A stretch of 64,000 nt of DNA from Tubiluchus corallicola (GCA_030141605.1 JAQGDQ010000077.1:136501-200500); one strand, 5' to 3'; positions 21,816-35,787 are shown, counted from the first letter of the stretch. Numbers and translations: made by a program. Notes: generated by a model from the letters alone, not told the origin.

Positions 21816-24256
21816 ATGGTCAAAGAAGAAGGAAAAGAAAAGCAGGAAGAGATGCCTGAAGTTGAATTTATCAACGTCGTTGATGATGATGATACCGACG
21901 AAGGTATAGGAGATTCAACTCTGTCAGATCCGAGTTCTGGTAAGTAAAACTAATTATAAAAAGTTTTCGTCTGCTTTACAAAAATGTCTCAAGTTTTCAT
22001 TGAGTTTTCTTCCAACCTCTATTCTTTAAGGTTATTTATTGTAAACGACATTAATTTATCTCCACAGTCCGAGATTAATTTTAACAATTGCCATGAAAAT
22101 GTGATAAACCAAATGTTTGTTAGGCTGTGTTGCGCTTTTATTTTTATAAAAAATAATTAATATCAGATCATAAAATAACTTAATTCACTTATAAAGGCAA
22201 GCGGTTAAAATATTCATTTTCGTAAGTATACCCGTCGCAGCCGGAATTAACATTTTTAGTCAGAAGTGGTTAATTAACTAATTGTCTTTTATTATTCTAT
22301 AAGAATACATTAATATAGTATTAAAATTAATATGCTGATGCTGATAATTTTTGTCGTGCATGCGGAATTTTTTTAAACTAATCAAAGACTACGTTTTCAG
22401 ATGTCAAAACAGATTTCTTAAGCTGTGACACTGAAATAATTATTTATACTAATAATTTAGTGACGAGAAATATATCTGACAGTATACAATATTTGATATA
22501 GCAAGATTATCAAAGGTTGGGAACTTTTCTTTAGTTGCAGCAAACAATTTTAATTATTACGTACGATAATTTTTATATTCGGTTAAAAATGTTTTTCATC
22601 TTCACTTTTTCTATCATTACTGTAGTAGCAGTTAGGAAATATTTACTCATACGTATTTACATTTAACGCTGGGAAAGATAAACACTTTTATTTATAGTTG
22701 TCATTATTGTTGTGCCGTACAAACTTCGCGCCATTTCGCTTAGAATTACATTGTAGCTTCACTTTCCTGTTTTTCTTTATTTATTGTAGACGTGCTTGTA
22801 CTTCTTGTGCCTTGACAATTTAAAAATGGTGAAATAAAATGAAGAATGGTTTTTTATTAAGATTTCAAAGTTCACTTGCTCTCTCTCCATTTTTAATGTT
22901 GTTTTATTTAGTTACTGAAATGCTTCAGAAATTTTTCACACGTGTTTTGTTCTAAGCCCAAAACCTTGCGAGTTGATTGTGTGTTGAGTTGAGAACGCTC
23001 GCAACCAAAATAATTATGTTTTATTGCAGAAGCAATTAAAGTAACTAATTCCAGTTCTGAGGAGTCGCCTAGCACTCCAAGGAAGAGCATAAGTCGAGGC
23101 GTTTCCGAAAGTCCAGCAAGACTTCTCCGCACACCAGAACGAAAGCAGAGCCAAAAGAGTCCGGGCAGCGCCACTAAAAGAGAAACACGGACGACATTTA
23201 CCTCACCGCAAATTCGTATTCTGGAGGAGTTTTTTGCGAGGATTCAGTATCCAGATAAGGAAGAATTAGAAGAGCTGAGTAGCAAAACGAAGATAAAGAC
23301 AAAGAAAATACAGGTATATCACTCAAACTTTCGGTCAGTCACAAATTTAAATCCACGGGGGTCAAATCAAGCTATGTTAACTTATTAGCAATGTTCTTAC
23401 ACAAAGTGATCGTTCGTTTTCATGTGTTTCTTTATAGTTTCACTATTTTAATTTACACGTTTTATGCCTATGTCAAACTATTTCGATGTAAATTGATTTC
23501 AAATTATGTGACTTAAATGCTAAAATCTCAGTGTCACTCAAATTTAAATACAAAAGTTCATAAGTTCATAAATTTAAGTACTTCGCAGTTTAAAATGCGC
23601 ATTTCGTAGGAATTATTTTTAATCCACCAAATCGTGCTTTCATAGGCACAGCATAAGTTGATTAAATGAATTTAGAGGATAATAACCTATAAAATTTGAA
23701 CGTTTTCAAACAACTAAAATGCTTTCGGATGTCAAGTTGGTGACGCTGTTGTAAGAATAAAGCGAAATATTATATATTTTTGTTACTAAAAAGTTATTTA
23801 ACTACATGATGTAAAGTTATCCGTACATGCACGTCTGAAAACAATATAATCAATATCTCGTTTATCGTTTTGTTTTCATAGACGTGGTTCCAAAATCAAC
23901 GAGCAAGAAGAAAGCGGACTAAAGATGCTCCTTCTCCCGTTCGCTTTGACGTTTCCCTCATTAACCTTTCTCCGCCTTCTTCTAGGTACGAGCACCATTC
24001 TTCTCCAACCTACTCTCTTCCTCCCCCACCTCCTTACCTCCCGGCACCTCCTTTGCTGCCCTCCTATGCGCCTACGTATCCGTGTCTTTCTCCATACGCT
24101 TACTCGCCCTATGCCAACTACCCCCCACCGCCACTCCCCCCACTGCCAATGTCTCATTCCAGCTCACCCATGTGGCCGTATCGACCAACACCCGTAATGT
24201 CATGCTGCTCTTCGAGGCCAAGTCCAAGTAAAGAGTTATCTGTGACCAGCGATTGA
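21816..24256 (+). CDS. Divergent PRD-like homeobox transcription factor, 3 exons
   Basis: A 260-aa nuclear DNA-binding protein. Exons are 21816-21939, 23030-23313 and 23882-24256 (phases 1 and 0). The N-terminus is acidic (VVDDDDTDEG) and then Ser/Pro/Lys-rich with possible SP/TP phosphosites. The homeodomain spans about residues 91-150. It has F8 (residue 98), L16 (106), F20 (110), W48 (138), F49, Q50, N51 and R53, so it should bind TAAT-type sites. The intron falls between homeodomain positions 46 and 47, the usual PRD-class place, and A54 also fits that class. Position 52 is Gln rather than Arg, and the family-defining residues match no named family I know. There is no paired domain, LIM or POU domain. 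The C-terminus is rich in Pro and Tyr (SLPPPPPYLPAPPLLPSY). It could be a lineage-specific PRD-like gene; a rapidly evolved ortholog of a known family is the alternative. Confidence 0.85.
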
Positions 24257-27197
24257 ATCTGCACATCAAATGGACTTACACTAGGTCTACTATCATCTGC
24301 ATTCAGTATTTTCGTAATTTTGCACCGCCCACTGCGCGTATGCTAATTAATGCACTTCTGGTAGCGCTATTTTTGCTTGTTGTTTTTCTGAAGTTTTAAC
24401 CTTGTTATTTTAGCGCAACGTATGTTATGTTAATTCTTATATGACTGATCGACAGACGCTTCCAAATATTGCTGCTATTTTGCCCGTTTCCCTAATTTAA
24501 TGTAAGAATGATAATTTAGAATTTTTAAAGTAATCGCCGTAGTTTTAATATAGTTTAATTATTTAGCTTGCCTTTGCGTTCACTATTCTAATGTTTTCAT
24601 GTGTGTGAATGAAGTTTTCAATTTTATCATTTTAATTGATGCCATTAATGATGTTAATTTCGTAATTAAGATGTGACTGATAGTTGATTTAGATTTTAGT
24701 TGCTACATCTTTAATTTAGTACAGTTTGTATATTATGGCTCCTTGCACTAGTAGATTGATGCGCACGAGCAGTATGCGTTATGATTTCGAAGCTTAGATT
24801 CTCAGCGCGGCGACACATGACGACTGTTACTGATTAGATATTTATTATACAGTTTATTCTTGTTATTTGTAGTGCACTAGTTATTTTCTATTTAATACAA
24901 TATTTATTCTACTTGAAATTAATCTTTTGTTCAGTCTAGTTTTGGTTATTCAATTATTAATATAATTATTTAGTATAAATATAAATTGGCTAAGGATTTT
25001 TCGAGGGACAGTAATTTGCACATACAGGCCTGGCAACGTCGATTTAACAACTTTAATTAACAACAAAGTGTTACGTCTTATACTTCTTGGTAATTAAACA
25101 AACAGCACGAAGAGATAAAAATTTTGCCCATAATTTGGATGCAGAAAATCACAATTAGAGATCTTTTTTGTAAGAAGAGCAGCGAACAGACACGAAATGA
25201 AAGATATAAGAAAATGACACTAGAATACATACCAGTTTTTTGCCTTACTAATGCTTACTTTTTGTTTTTTCGTTACCTCGTTTGATTCCGGTACTTATCG
25301 TGAATATAATTTTGTATCAACAATTTAGTGAGAAAAATATGCTAAGATAAGATAAACATTTCTTTCACGTCGATGTTAAAATCATACAACTACAGTACAA
25401 GCTGCAAGGGTTTATGTCACCGACGAATATGTTGGACGAGCATGCTGTGATAGCGGTGTATAGTCTACCGAAATCTTACAAGAACTAACAAAGCGCAGTA
25501 CAACTTTAGTTAAATAATATCGAATGGAACCTAATTTACACAATAATGTATTTACTATCATCACAGTAAATTTTATTTTCATAATCGTCAACAACAATTG
25601 CAAAACACAACAGCCGATACAAGCAGAAGTAGCAAAAACGTGCCGTTAATCCTACAAATCCATTTTTAATAATTCGGCTACATTAGGATGCTGATGATAA
25701 TCAATCTTTTATTTTAAAATATATGTATAGTAAAAAGCATGTCAGCAAGCAACTAAGTATTCCGAGTTTTATCTCATATCTACATAGCTTACATATTATA
25801 GTATACATATTTTCAACATTGCATATATAATGTTACTAAGACTGTCAGAAACTATAATCAGGAAAATACATTTGCGGCTATTGATATATTACGCAATGTT
25901 TACATCTATCTGAACACATTTATGCCCACTTTGTATTTGCGTTATATCATTAAAGATTCTTGCATAGCATTAAAATGAGCCAAATTTCTCGGAAACACTG
26001 CTATTTGCTATTTTTTCGGATGCTTTAGTCTCTTTTCTTAATTGGCTTGCTACTCCATCATGTCACAGACACAAAGTCACTGTCTATCTATCCCAGTCTG
26101 AACAAAAGGTCGCGAAAATTGCCCTGCCCTGTTAAAAAACTGATAGCCAATGACTCAACTCTCAGATGCGCGAAGTTTCAGATCAAGTGGTGCATAAGGT
26201 ATAACATAGTCCATTGAATCATTTGTTGTTGTGATTACTTTTTGTTGCTGTTTTTGTAAACGATTGTAGGCTTACCATCTGTGGGATACGCAAGGGTTCA
26301 TGTTTGCTTTCTAGTGTGTTAGATATGATTGGCAATATCATTTACAAGCGTAGTTACTAGATGCACATTCCATGTGCTGCTTAAATACTAGTTCGTTTTC
26401 ACAATAGGCATATTATATTATACAATACACGTTGATAATATTTATTATGACAATCGTCTGTTTTCTCCACTTGAAAGACTGTCCCGTTGGATAAACCCCT
26501 GTCTTACAATGTCTGAATTTAGCTCCATTATGAGTGAAAACTTGATGGACATGACCTCTGCGAAACTGCCCAGTGGTGGCAATCCGCTTATCAATTCTAA
26601 CTTTTCTTTGAGAAAACTATAATCAGTTGCATTTACGTAATACAGGCAGTCGTCAACTTATGTTACTACTGTTCGACTTTAGGACCCGTCTAGAACTTAA
26701 TTAATTAATTGTACAAAACTAATTATAACTGATATTACAAATTGATTTTGAATCACTATCTGTTTCGACAATTCATTCATAGGCGTCGCCATACTTAGCG
26801 AGCGCGTACCATAGATAATAATTACGTAGTAGCATAAATATCTATGGTGCGTACACATACACAACATCCCAAGCGTAAGAGCGCACCACTTGAACATACG
26901 GGTTTGACTTACATCCAAGATTCCAAGTTGTCTTATAAGTAATCCGCCGAATCTGATTGTGGTTGTGAGTTGATGAGTAGCTGTACTGGACATACAGTAA
27001 GAGATGAAAATATTATAGACAAAGGTTCTAATTGACACCGATGTATAATTCTGTTAATACACCTTTTTGCAATTTTATGCTTTACATGCTTGACTTCTTT
27101 TTCAGTTTTAAGACAAATATGGTCGACTATAAAAAGATCTGTTTATCACATTTTGGTACCGCGGTTTAATGGTGGACAGAAATAGTGACAAGCTGAC
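24257..27197. other. Intergenic region between homeobox gene and DHX36
   Basis: About 2.9 kb of A+T-rich sequence with no recognisable protein or RNA gene. It includes the homeobox 3' UTR. No AATAAA is obvious close to the stop; an ATTAAA occurs at 25,093-25,098. Near the right end, TATAAAAAG at 27,128-27,136 lies 70 bases before the DHX36 ATG and could be a TATA-like promoter element. Confidence 0.4.
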
Positions 27198-28998
27198 ATG
27201 AGCATGTCTGACAGTGTCCGAGCAGGATATGGTCGAGTCAGAGGTCGGGGCAGAGGCAGGCCTCCTGGCTTAAGAGGAAAGGAGATTGGGCTATGGTATG
27301 CAAAACGCTCACAGCATAAGAGACAAGCTAGAGAGAAAAAGGAGGTAAGTTAAACCAACCTTTATTTTTTCAGTTCTGTTTAGTAATGTAATTTAAGAAA
27401 TTTCCATTTTGTACATTTTTCTACAATTATAAATGACCACTTTGATTTGTGTGGTTTAATTTCCAGAAAATTTTTGTATTTTTTAGGATCCCATAAGTGT
27501 TAGAAAGAGCTTGTAAGTGTTAAAAAAAGCTCGGTTATTTTTGAAATATTATAGTTTTGTTTTCAATTTTTTGGCTTCCAAAAATATTGCTGTATAGAAA
27601 TATGTTTAGCAACTTCTGTGCGTAACTTGTTACCAAAGTTTCTGACAGTTTTGAGTAGTAGTGACACTAGTGTAGTGTCTCTGTGCAGTGCCACTACAAA
27701 AATTAGTAGCACTGGAGTACTTCGGAATTGTGTAGTGGTAGATTTCAGTTTTTTAAGCAGTGTCGTAATTGCACTATAGCTTTATATTTCGCATTTTTCA
27801 AGTTTTTTAAGCAGTGTCGTAATTGCACTATAGCTTTATATTTCACTTTTTGGCAGTTTTTTTAATGTCTGCATAGCGAGTTGTGTTTTCATAGCAGCTG
27901 CAGACTTCTGTTTTTCTAGCCAATTAACTGTGTACTTGTAGTTGCTATGATATCGGGTACAGTAAAGCAAGATTTTAATGTTTTATGTGTTCAATGGTTA
28001 TTTGTTAACAAAACATATTCTAGTTTGTAGACATACTTTACTATGCATTTGAAGGACGGGTTTACTGAATTTTCACTTGCAATTCAAAACAGAAACTTGC
28101 TTAAAATTGCATTTTTTGTAATAATACATAAAATGCATTGTACACAGAGGTCATGGTTTGAACATGTAATATGATGACTTGTAGCTTTTTGGTTATTGGT
28201 GGAAGTATTTCATTTGCTAAGAACTTTCTTTCCTCTAAAGTCAAACCTTTTAAGCAGGTGTGTGTTACTAGCTAGTGCAAATTTATTTAGTGCATTTCTT
28301 TAAAAATACTTCAAACTTCCCAATTTTCTTCTTTACTAAGAAAGTCTCAACAGCTGTGCTATATATATCATATAGTTTTCATCCATTTCTCCAGAAATTT
28401 TTCATTTTACTAGTAGTAAATTGTTTAATTGTAGACATCAATGGTGCATATGGATCAAGCTAAAGAACATCATATCACACAGTTACTTGATGATATTGCT
28501 GAATCCCGAGAAGCAACTCAATCATTGACATCGTTATCAACATCTTTTCCCATATCATCATCGTCATCGATTGGTTCATTGCCAGGTCCTTCATCAGCGG
28601 CTGAAAGCAACTCATCATCGTTTTGTAAAAACTTTAAGCAGGAAGATGTTGTTTCAAATCAGAGTTGTACAAGAAATAATCTTGACCACCACGTATCGCA
28701 TATGAAGCATACTGTGAAATCGGAGGAATCATTTGATGTTGACAATGATGACAGTGTGTGGTTTGAGGAACCTCCCAATGATATTGTCTTAGATGATTTT
28801 AGCATACAGTTGGAAAAGATCAATGAAGCAAATCGTTCCACTAGCAAAAGCCTGATTACATCGGTGAAAACTGAACTTACTAAAAATTCAGAATTAGATG
28901 ATAGACTGAAAAATGAGCTGGTACTTAAGCAGTCTGATGCTAGTTATCAGAAAATGCTGGAGTTTAGAACGAAATTGCCTGCTTTTGATAAACAGACA
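27198..28998 (+). CDS. DHX36: DHX36 N-terminal exons with RHAU-specific motif
   Basis: Exon 1 encodes an Arg/Gly run (RVRGRGRGR) and then [16 protein letters not shown] (about residues 22-37). This matches the RHAU-specific motif of human DHX36 (GREIGMWYAKK), which stacks on the G-quartet face. The glycine-rich leader before it is only about 20 residues, against about 50 in human. Exon 2 (28435-28998) starts [21 protein letters not shown], equivalent to the human VVHMDERREEQIVQLL. It continues into a Ser-rich, then acidic linker that is not conserved, and ends at [12 protein letters not shown] just before the helicase core. Confidence 0.9.
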
Positions 28999-31900
28999 GT
29001 ATGTTGTTTATTACGTTATTAGTTATTAGTTATTATGTTTTCCAGCTTTCTATTTTTATTTGATCACTTTCTACTACAACTTTCTATTCACATATGATTA
29101 CCTGTTTTTATTTGCATTGCTAACTAGACTTAATTTTATTTATTTATAAATCCATTTATTCATTTATTTTTTTGTAATTAGCTGATTTTGTCATTCATTT
29201 ACTCATTCACACATGTGTATTAATGCATCATTTGTCCATTTTTTGTTAGTTAGTTTATATGTGTTTACAACCTTTGGACAATGCAGTAAAACTGCTACAA
29301 AAAATATTCTTACAAAGTTAATATAAATACAATATATGAAAGACAGAGTGTACAATTAGTATTTGTATAACAATTAGGTAAGCGTATTAATTAATAAAAA
29401 AAGACAGTCACAATCTAGTAAGTATGAGGTAGACAAATGAATAGTAATATAACATTATAAGCTGATCTTATTGAAAAATGTTTAGTTTCTTTAATATAAT
29501 TATTCACTTATTTCTTTAATATATATATATGTATGTAATATAAGTATCCTACAATTTATTAAGATATTACTGTCCTGGAAACCATTAAGTAAAATGTGTA
29601 TTTTATCAGCACCCGTTGACAAATTAGCAAATAACTTATTAAACATAATTTTTTTTATAAAGTGTTTTCTCCTATTCAGCTAGCTTTTAGTAACATAGGT
29701 TTGTCTCAATTTACAGTACTTTTGATACTGATCATATTAGATTTTGTAATATAGGTGCTAGTTGCTGTTTTTATAGGAAATACTGGAGATGATTCGAGCT
29801 AATCAAGTGGTGGTGATCAGTGGAGAGACAGGGTGTGGAAAAACTACTCAGGTATCGCAGTTCATTCTTGACGACTGCATCCAACGTGGCAATGGATCAT
29901 TGTGTAACGTTGTATGCACTCAACCTCGCCGTATCAGTGCTATATCCGTAAGTTAATCCACAGTCGACATTTGTCTTTCATCATTTGTTTTACATTTAAA
30001 TGTACAATTATTTACTTTACTTTTTCTGATCTTATTAAAGACAAATATGGGCAATTGTATAAATAGCTTCACACTGGCAGATAAAATAGCATACAGACTG
30101 ATAAAAGAGTGCAGTTTCATAATTGTACAGTAAATGCTGCTGTTGTCTTTCTTAGTATTGTAACATTTTCTTCATTTTCTCTACATAGTGTTTTAAAGTC
30201 TTAAATATTTATGCATTTTGATTAATCAAATTTCCATTGGTTTCCCAACTCAAAACCCAACTGTAATGTGTAACTAGCACATGCTATTATCTAACTTGAG
30301 ACACTCGTACTGGGCTGGACCAACCACACTGCCCAGTTGCTCATGCTGAGTTTTTCAAACATACATCTAGTCAACCCTCTTTGGTTCTTTTTGAACTTTG
30401 CACCAGAATTGCATAATAAAAACAACTAGAAATGAAAAAGTGCATACGTTAGGCATTCAATACACTTGATGATTCTAAAAGTTTGTGCGGCTATGTTCAC
30501 ATAGTAATATTTTGTTGCAGGTTGCAGAAAGAGTAGCGGAAGAACGGGCAGAGCCTTGTGGAGCTTGCAACAGTGTTGGTTACCAGATCCGCCTCCAAAC
30601 TGCCTTCCCTAGAGAACAAGGAAGTATCCTGTATTGTACTACAGGAATCATGTTAAAGTGGCTGGAAGATGATCCGTAAGATGTGATGATCATGATAAAA
30701 ATAAGAAATATTTATTTTGCAATCATTGAAATTGTAGATATCTTTAATAAGAGATTTGCTTTAATAATAAACACACCGTAATTGTATTTTTACTTTTTAC
30801 AGTTGTGACTGTAATAACTAATGACATCTGCACTCCAATAAGCAGTCTAATAATAATATCACTTATGGGTGGACCAAAAATGTGAAGAATATTAATGGAT
30901 TAATATTGAGATAAAGAACACCTGTTTTGCCAGTGACGTTTTATATTTTGTAGTTTGTTGTCACGGACAAGTCATGTGATCTTGGATGAAATTCATGAGA
31001 GAGATTTACACTCTGATTTTCTCCTTATTATCGTGAAGGATATTTTGTCATATCGACCTAATCTCAAACTTGTTTTAATGAGTGCAACACTTAATGCTGA
31101 CCACTTTTCCAAGTACTATGGTAAAGCTTTGTTTGTTAAGATCTGTAAAAAGTTTTGTATTTAAATTGTGTTGCGACATAGTATACTTGAGCATTAATAA
31201 TGCAAAATAACGTTTTACTTGCTCTTTTTTATGTTACTGACCCAATGTAAATTGCCCTGTACTCCCAGAAAGGGCATTTAAGGAAAGAGTTGTATTTCGT
31301 GTTTAGTAATAATAATTAACAGTAAAAACTCTAGAAGAATCTCCCTTGCGCCCGGGGACGATTGCCCCCTGTCGCCTCCTTGCTATGCCTCTAAGATGAA
31401 GATTAGCTCCTATCTTTAAATCAATTTACTGAACTTGTATGAGTGCCTGTTCATTCTCAGTTATGAAAGCTTTTTATCCAGAGCACTTACAACTTTGGCT
31501 GTGTGTGCTGCTGGTAGAGGTGAGTAATCTCTACCAGAAAGCAAAATTGAATCGAATCAAATTTGTGACTTTCGAATTTGAATCGAACCGAACTTCAATA
31601 TTTTGAAATTGAATTGAGACTGAAAGACTTTCTAACAAGTTTTCGAATCAGCAGTAAAAATAAGTCTTGCAAAGATAATGCATATTACTTGATTTTATTA
31701 TACAGTAAAACCACTAATAATTTGTTTAAAATGTACACAGAAAATCACAGCTAAATTATGCTAATTGCATGATGCTTCAATCATTTTAATGATAAAGCGC
31801 ATATGTGATTGAAGTGCTGAATTATTCGAATCTAGATTTAGGTTCGAATCGAAATCGAACTAAAAAACTCGAACGTTTGATGTTCACCCCTAGCTGCTGG

Positions 31901-32928
31901 GTTCTTACTGTGCTATCTGGTATAAGATCTATAGTTCTAATGGTTTAATTACTTATTCATTGACCACATGCTTGCAACTTTCTGGTAATGCCACTTTTCT
32001 AAGTTTTCCTATTTTTGCAATTTTTGTAATGAAGCATACTGCCCCTCCACTGCAACAACTGCAACAGTATTTCAATGAGTATGCATATATATCACAATGT
32101 AAATATAATACAAAATATTTTTTTTTGTTTGGACTGTTAAAAGTAATTTGGAAAACAACATCATCATGGTCATGCAGAGTCACTGAATTAAGAATAAATA
32201 TAATATTATCAGTTTCTACTTATAACCTAACACCATCATTATTTAGATAGTTATTTTCAGATAACTGTTTTGCTTATTAATTATTATGATTACAGGTAGT
32301 TGTCCAATGATTCACATTCCTGGTTTTACCTTTCCTGTGAAAGAGCTTCTGATAGAAGATGTGATTGAAAAAATAAAGTAAGTTCATTTGACTGAAGAAC
32401 TATTAGAGGTGCAAGGGGACTACAGCTCTGTTTATAAATACAGTGTTCTACATGAATTTCCACTCGTTTTTCTGCTGTTAATTTCTCTATGGTTTTTCCA
32501 CATGCGTTGTTTATACAAAATTCAGCAAGCTGTGTGGAAAAAGCATTAGCCATGTGGTTTTCTGCACTGATTGCTTTCTAAGCATTTTTTTTCAAAATCC
32601 ACACAGATTTTTTGTAGACATCCATCAGAACTGGGCTTTGTTTAAGTCTGTTATTATGTCATCAGCAAAGGTCGTGCTGTAGCTACTAGCCAGACCTACA
32701 GGAACAAAGATTCCAGTCTTTGTTTATTAGGTGTACAGTGACAGAGAAAATCGAAACAATCATTTTAGAAGTGAAGTACTTCACACAAATTTTTGAAAAA
32801 AAAACAAAAACAGCAGAATTGGATTTATTTATTATCTTTCTGGGTGTCATTCTGTCTATCTACCATCCATCCACCTTTTACAGAATAATTTGTTTGTCTT
32901 CTGTTTGTGTGTTCGTCTCTCTTTCTCC

Positions 32929-33010
<82 letters not shown>

Positions 33011-35723
33011 CTCTCTCTGTCTCCTCCCTCTTCCTGTCCCTGTAGTGAAAAGGGCGTAAATATGCCAATTTTTTGGGCTTCCTGAAATTATTTCTTTTTT
33101 TAATGACAATAAACTAGACCTGCTTTTTAGTATACTGTCATTATGCCAGTTTGAAATGTTGTGCATGTATAACAATCGTGCAAAACCAGTTCTGGAATAT
33201 TTACAAGCCAAGATGGTCTAACTGATTCCTCCTGTGGCACCCTCCTGTTTGTTAGGGAATAGGAATTTTTTCAGTATTTAAAATTGGATTGCAACAGTGT
33301 AGAGTAATTAACGATACTTGAAAGTAAGTGCTAGAGTGTCCTAGCGGTGAGGCTTAGTTTTATTCTGTGTGCAAGGTAGTAGCCTTTCAGGGCTCATTAC
33401 ACCATTAATCAATAATATTTGCTTAGTGGAGAGAATGAACATTCATGTAATTTATTGTGAGTGATTGTAAATCTTATGTGTTTTTCAGTTACCTCAAGTA
33501 TTTGTACTTATTCTTACACCGTTGCTGCTCGCTGTCAATTTTACCTTATTTGTCTGATATTTGAAAAGAATGCTTATTGATAGAATGCTTATTGATCTTG
33601 GTCCTACTTGTTATCTTGTTCAGCTAATGCATAAATTTTGGTGCATTTAATTCACTTAAGATAAGTTTTTCTTTACTGTATGTATGAAAAGTTTGGATTT
33701 TTTTTGTTTATCGAACTTCAGTTATTATCCTCGTGATCAGCTTTACATAAAGAAACAAAGGCCTCGCCATTTAGAAAGAAGGAAACAGCGGCTACAGCGA
33801 GCAGACGAACTTGCAATGGAGCAGGCGTACGATGGTCAATTTTCAGTGTTTCTACATACTCTGCGTAACAAATACAGCAGACAGACCATAGAGGCATTAA
33901 AAGTATTGAATCAGGACGTGATCAATTTAGAATTGATTACAGCTTTGATTAAGTACATTGTGAAAGCAATGGGTGTGAGTATAACATTTTGTCTTATGGA
34001 AGTTGGGCAAACTGTCATTCCTTGTCCATCTGAAATAAATATCACTCGTCATTGTTTGTTTAAAGTAGTTGAGTCTAGTGGTATTAACTAGTTGATTTGT
34101 AATGCTATTCTTTGAGTTACTTGTTACTAGCCAGTTATCGTAAAAATGAAAAGTTATACTTTTTGTTAAGGAAGGTGCTATACTGACATTTCTACCTGGG
34201 TGGGCTGATATTGGTTCATTACACAAGCTTTTACTTAAAGACACAATGTTTAGTAGTCGACAGTAAGTTCCAATTTTTTTCTTTTTTCCATAACAATATA
34301 ACATTTGTAAAATACTGTTATGATTGAGTTTATATGTTTTCTAAAAGAAATCCTTGACTCAAATTCAGACTCATTTCTATTTTTTATATCTATATGTTTA
34401 AATTAAAATTAGGTTTAAGAATTTGTTAGTTGTAAATTTATTACATCAATAACTGATAATCTTGAAACTAAAATTACAATTAATTTTGCATTTCATTTCT
34501 GCTCCATTTCAAAGATAGGCTCTTTATTGTGTGACATCTCACATTTATTCCTACATGAAATGAATAAAAGTAAAAGTGGTGCTGGACAACAAATGACAAA
34601 ATTTCATGCTGCTGCCATTTTGTGTTCACTATCTGTTCACTGCTTACAGTTTAGCCATCACACTTACAGGCTAGAGTTTAGGAATTTGTTTAATACCCAG
34701 CACTGATACATGTTTTTGGTGAAAGAAGTTTGATTATGGTTATAAGTACACAAGGTTGGTTACTTTAGCTTTATGTTTTATCTACATTTTCAGTCTAGTA
34801 ATAGTCTATGAATTTTTTTCTAGATTTCTCATAATTCCTTTACATTCCATGATGCCCACGGTTAATCAGAAAGAAGTGTTTAATCGGCCACCACCAGGGG
34901 TCAGGAAAATCATATTAGCAACAAATATTGCAGAAACCAGGTACCAGTACAGTGTATAACAATTACAAAAACAGAAGTTTTGAAGATTTACAGAGAAGAA
35001 AAAAAGCTGATGTGATTTATTAATCAAAAAAGTATTATATATACTATATTGTGATCTTGAAATGGTAGTAATGGTGCGAGGGAATGCAACAGCAGCAGTG
35101 GTGCCACTTATAATGACAATGGCGCACAATAACCTTTAGTGGTGGTGAAATATAATCTCACTCTTTACTAATTTGTTATATTTTTAGTTGAATGTATTTA
35201 TAGTTACAAGCACTTTAGAATATTTACCTAATAGTGTACCTTAAATTTATATATTTTCAGTATTACAATTGATGATGTTGTTTATGTAATTGATTGCGGA
35301 AAAATTAAACTGAAGAATTTTGAAGTTGAAAATAACATTACCACTCTTAAGCCAGAGTGGGTGAGCTTAGCCAATGCGAAACAACGACGAGGGAGGGCTG
35401 GCAGGTGGGAAGCTTAATTCTTTGTTTCCTGTAAAAAATGTTTCATATGGAAGTATTTACAAAGGTAGTTTTGTTATAACATGCTTTAATTAACTAGCTG
35501 TAGCATTTGTGAACTGTTTACAGGTTGGATTAATTAACTGATCTTAACCTGAACCTGATTGAACTAAGTTTAAATAAAATTTGAAACTGGTTGGCATCTA
35601 TCTGTATTTGTTTTGATGATTTTTATTTAGGAACCTGACGATTGAATCTCTAATTGCTTTTCAAATTTTTCGTATGTCTGTGTGTGTGTGTGTGCGTGCG
35701 TGCGTGCATGAGTGAGTGAGTGA

Positions 35724-35787
<64 letters not shown>

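Noticed and set aside
26697-27038. 113-codon minus-strand ORF in the homeobox-DHX36 intergenic region
   Set aside because: Composition is not protein-like in any conserved sense, no motif is recognised, and there is no start context or partner exon.
32825-33211. Arg/Glu-rich ORF of 128 codons on the minus strand
   Set aside because: It is produced by the GA strand of the CT microsatellite in DHX36 intron 6.
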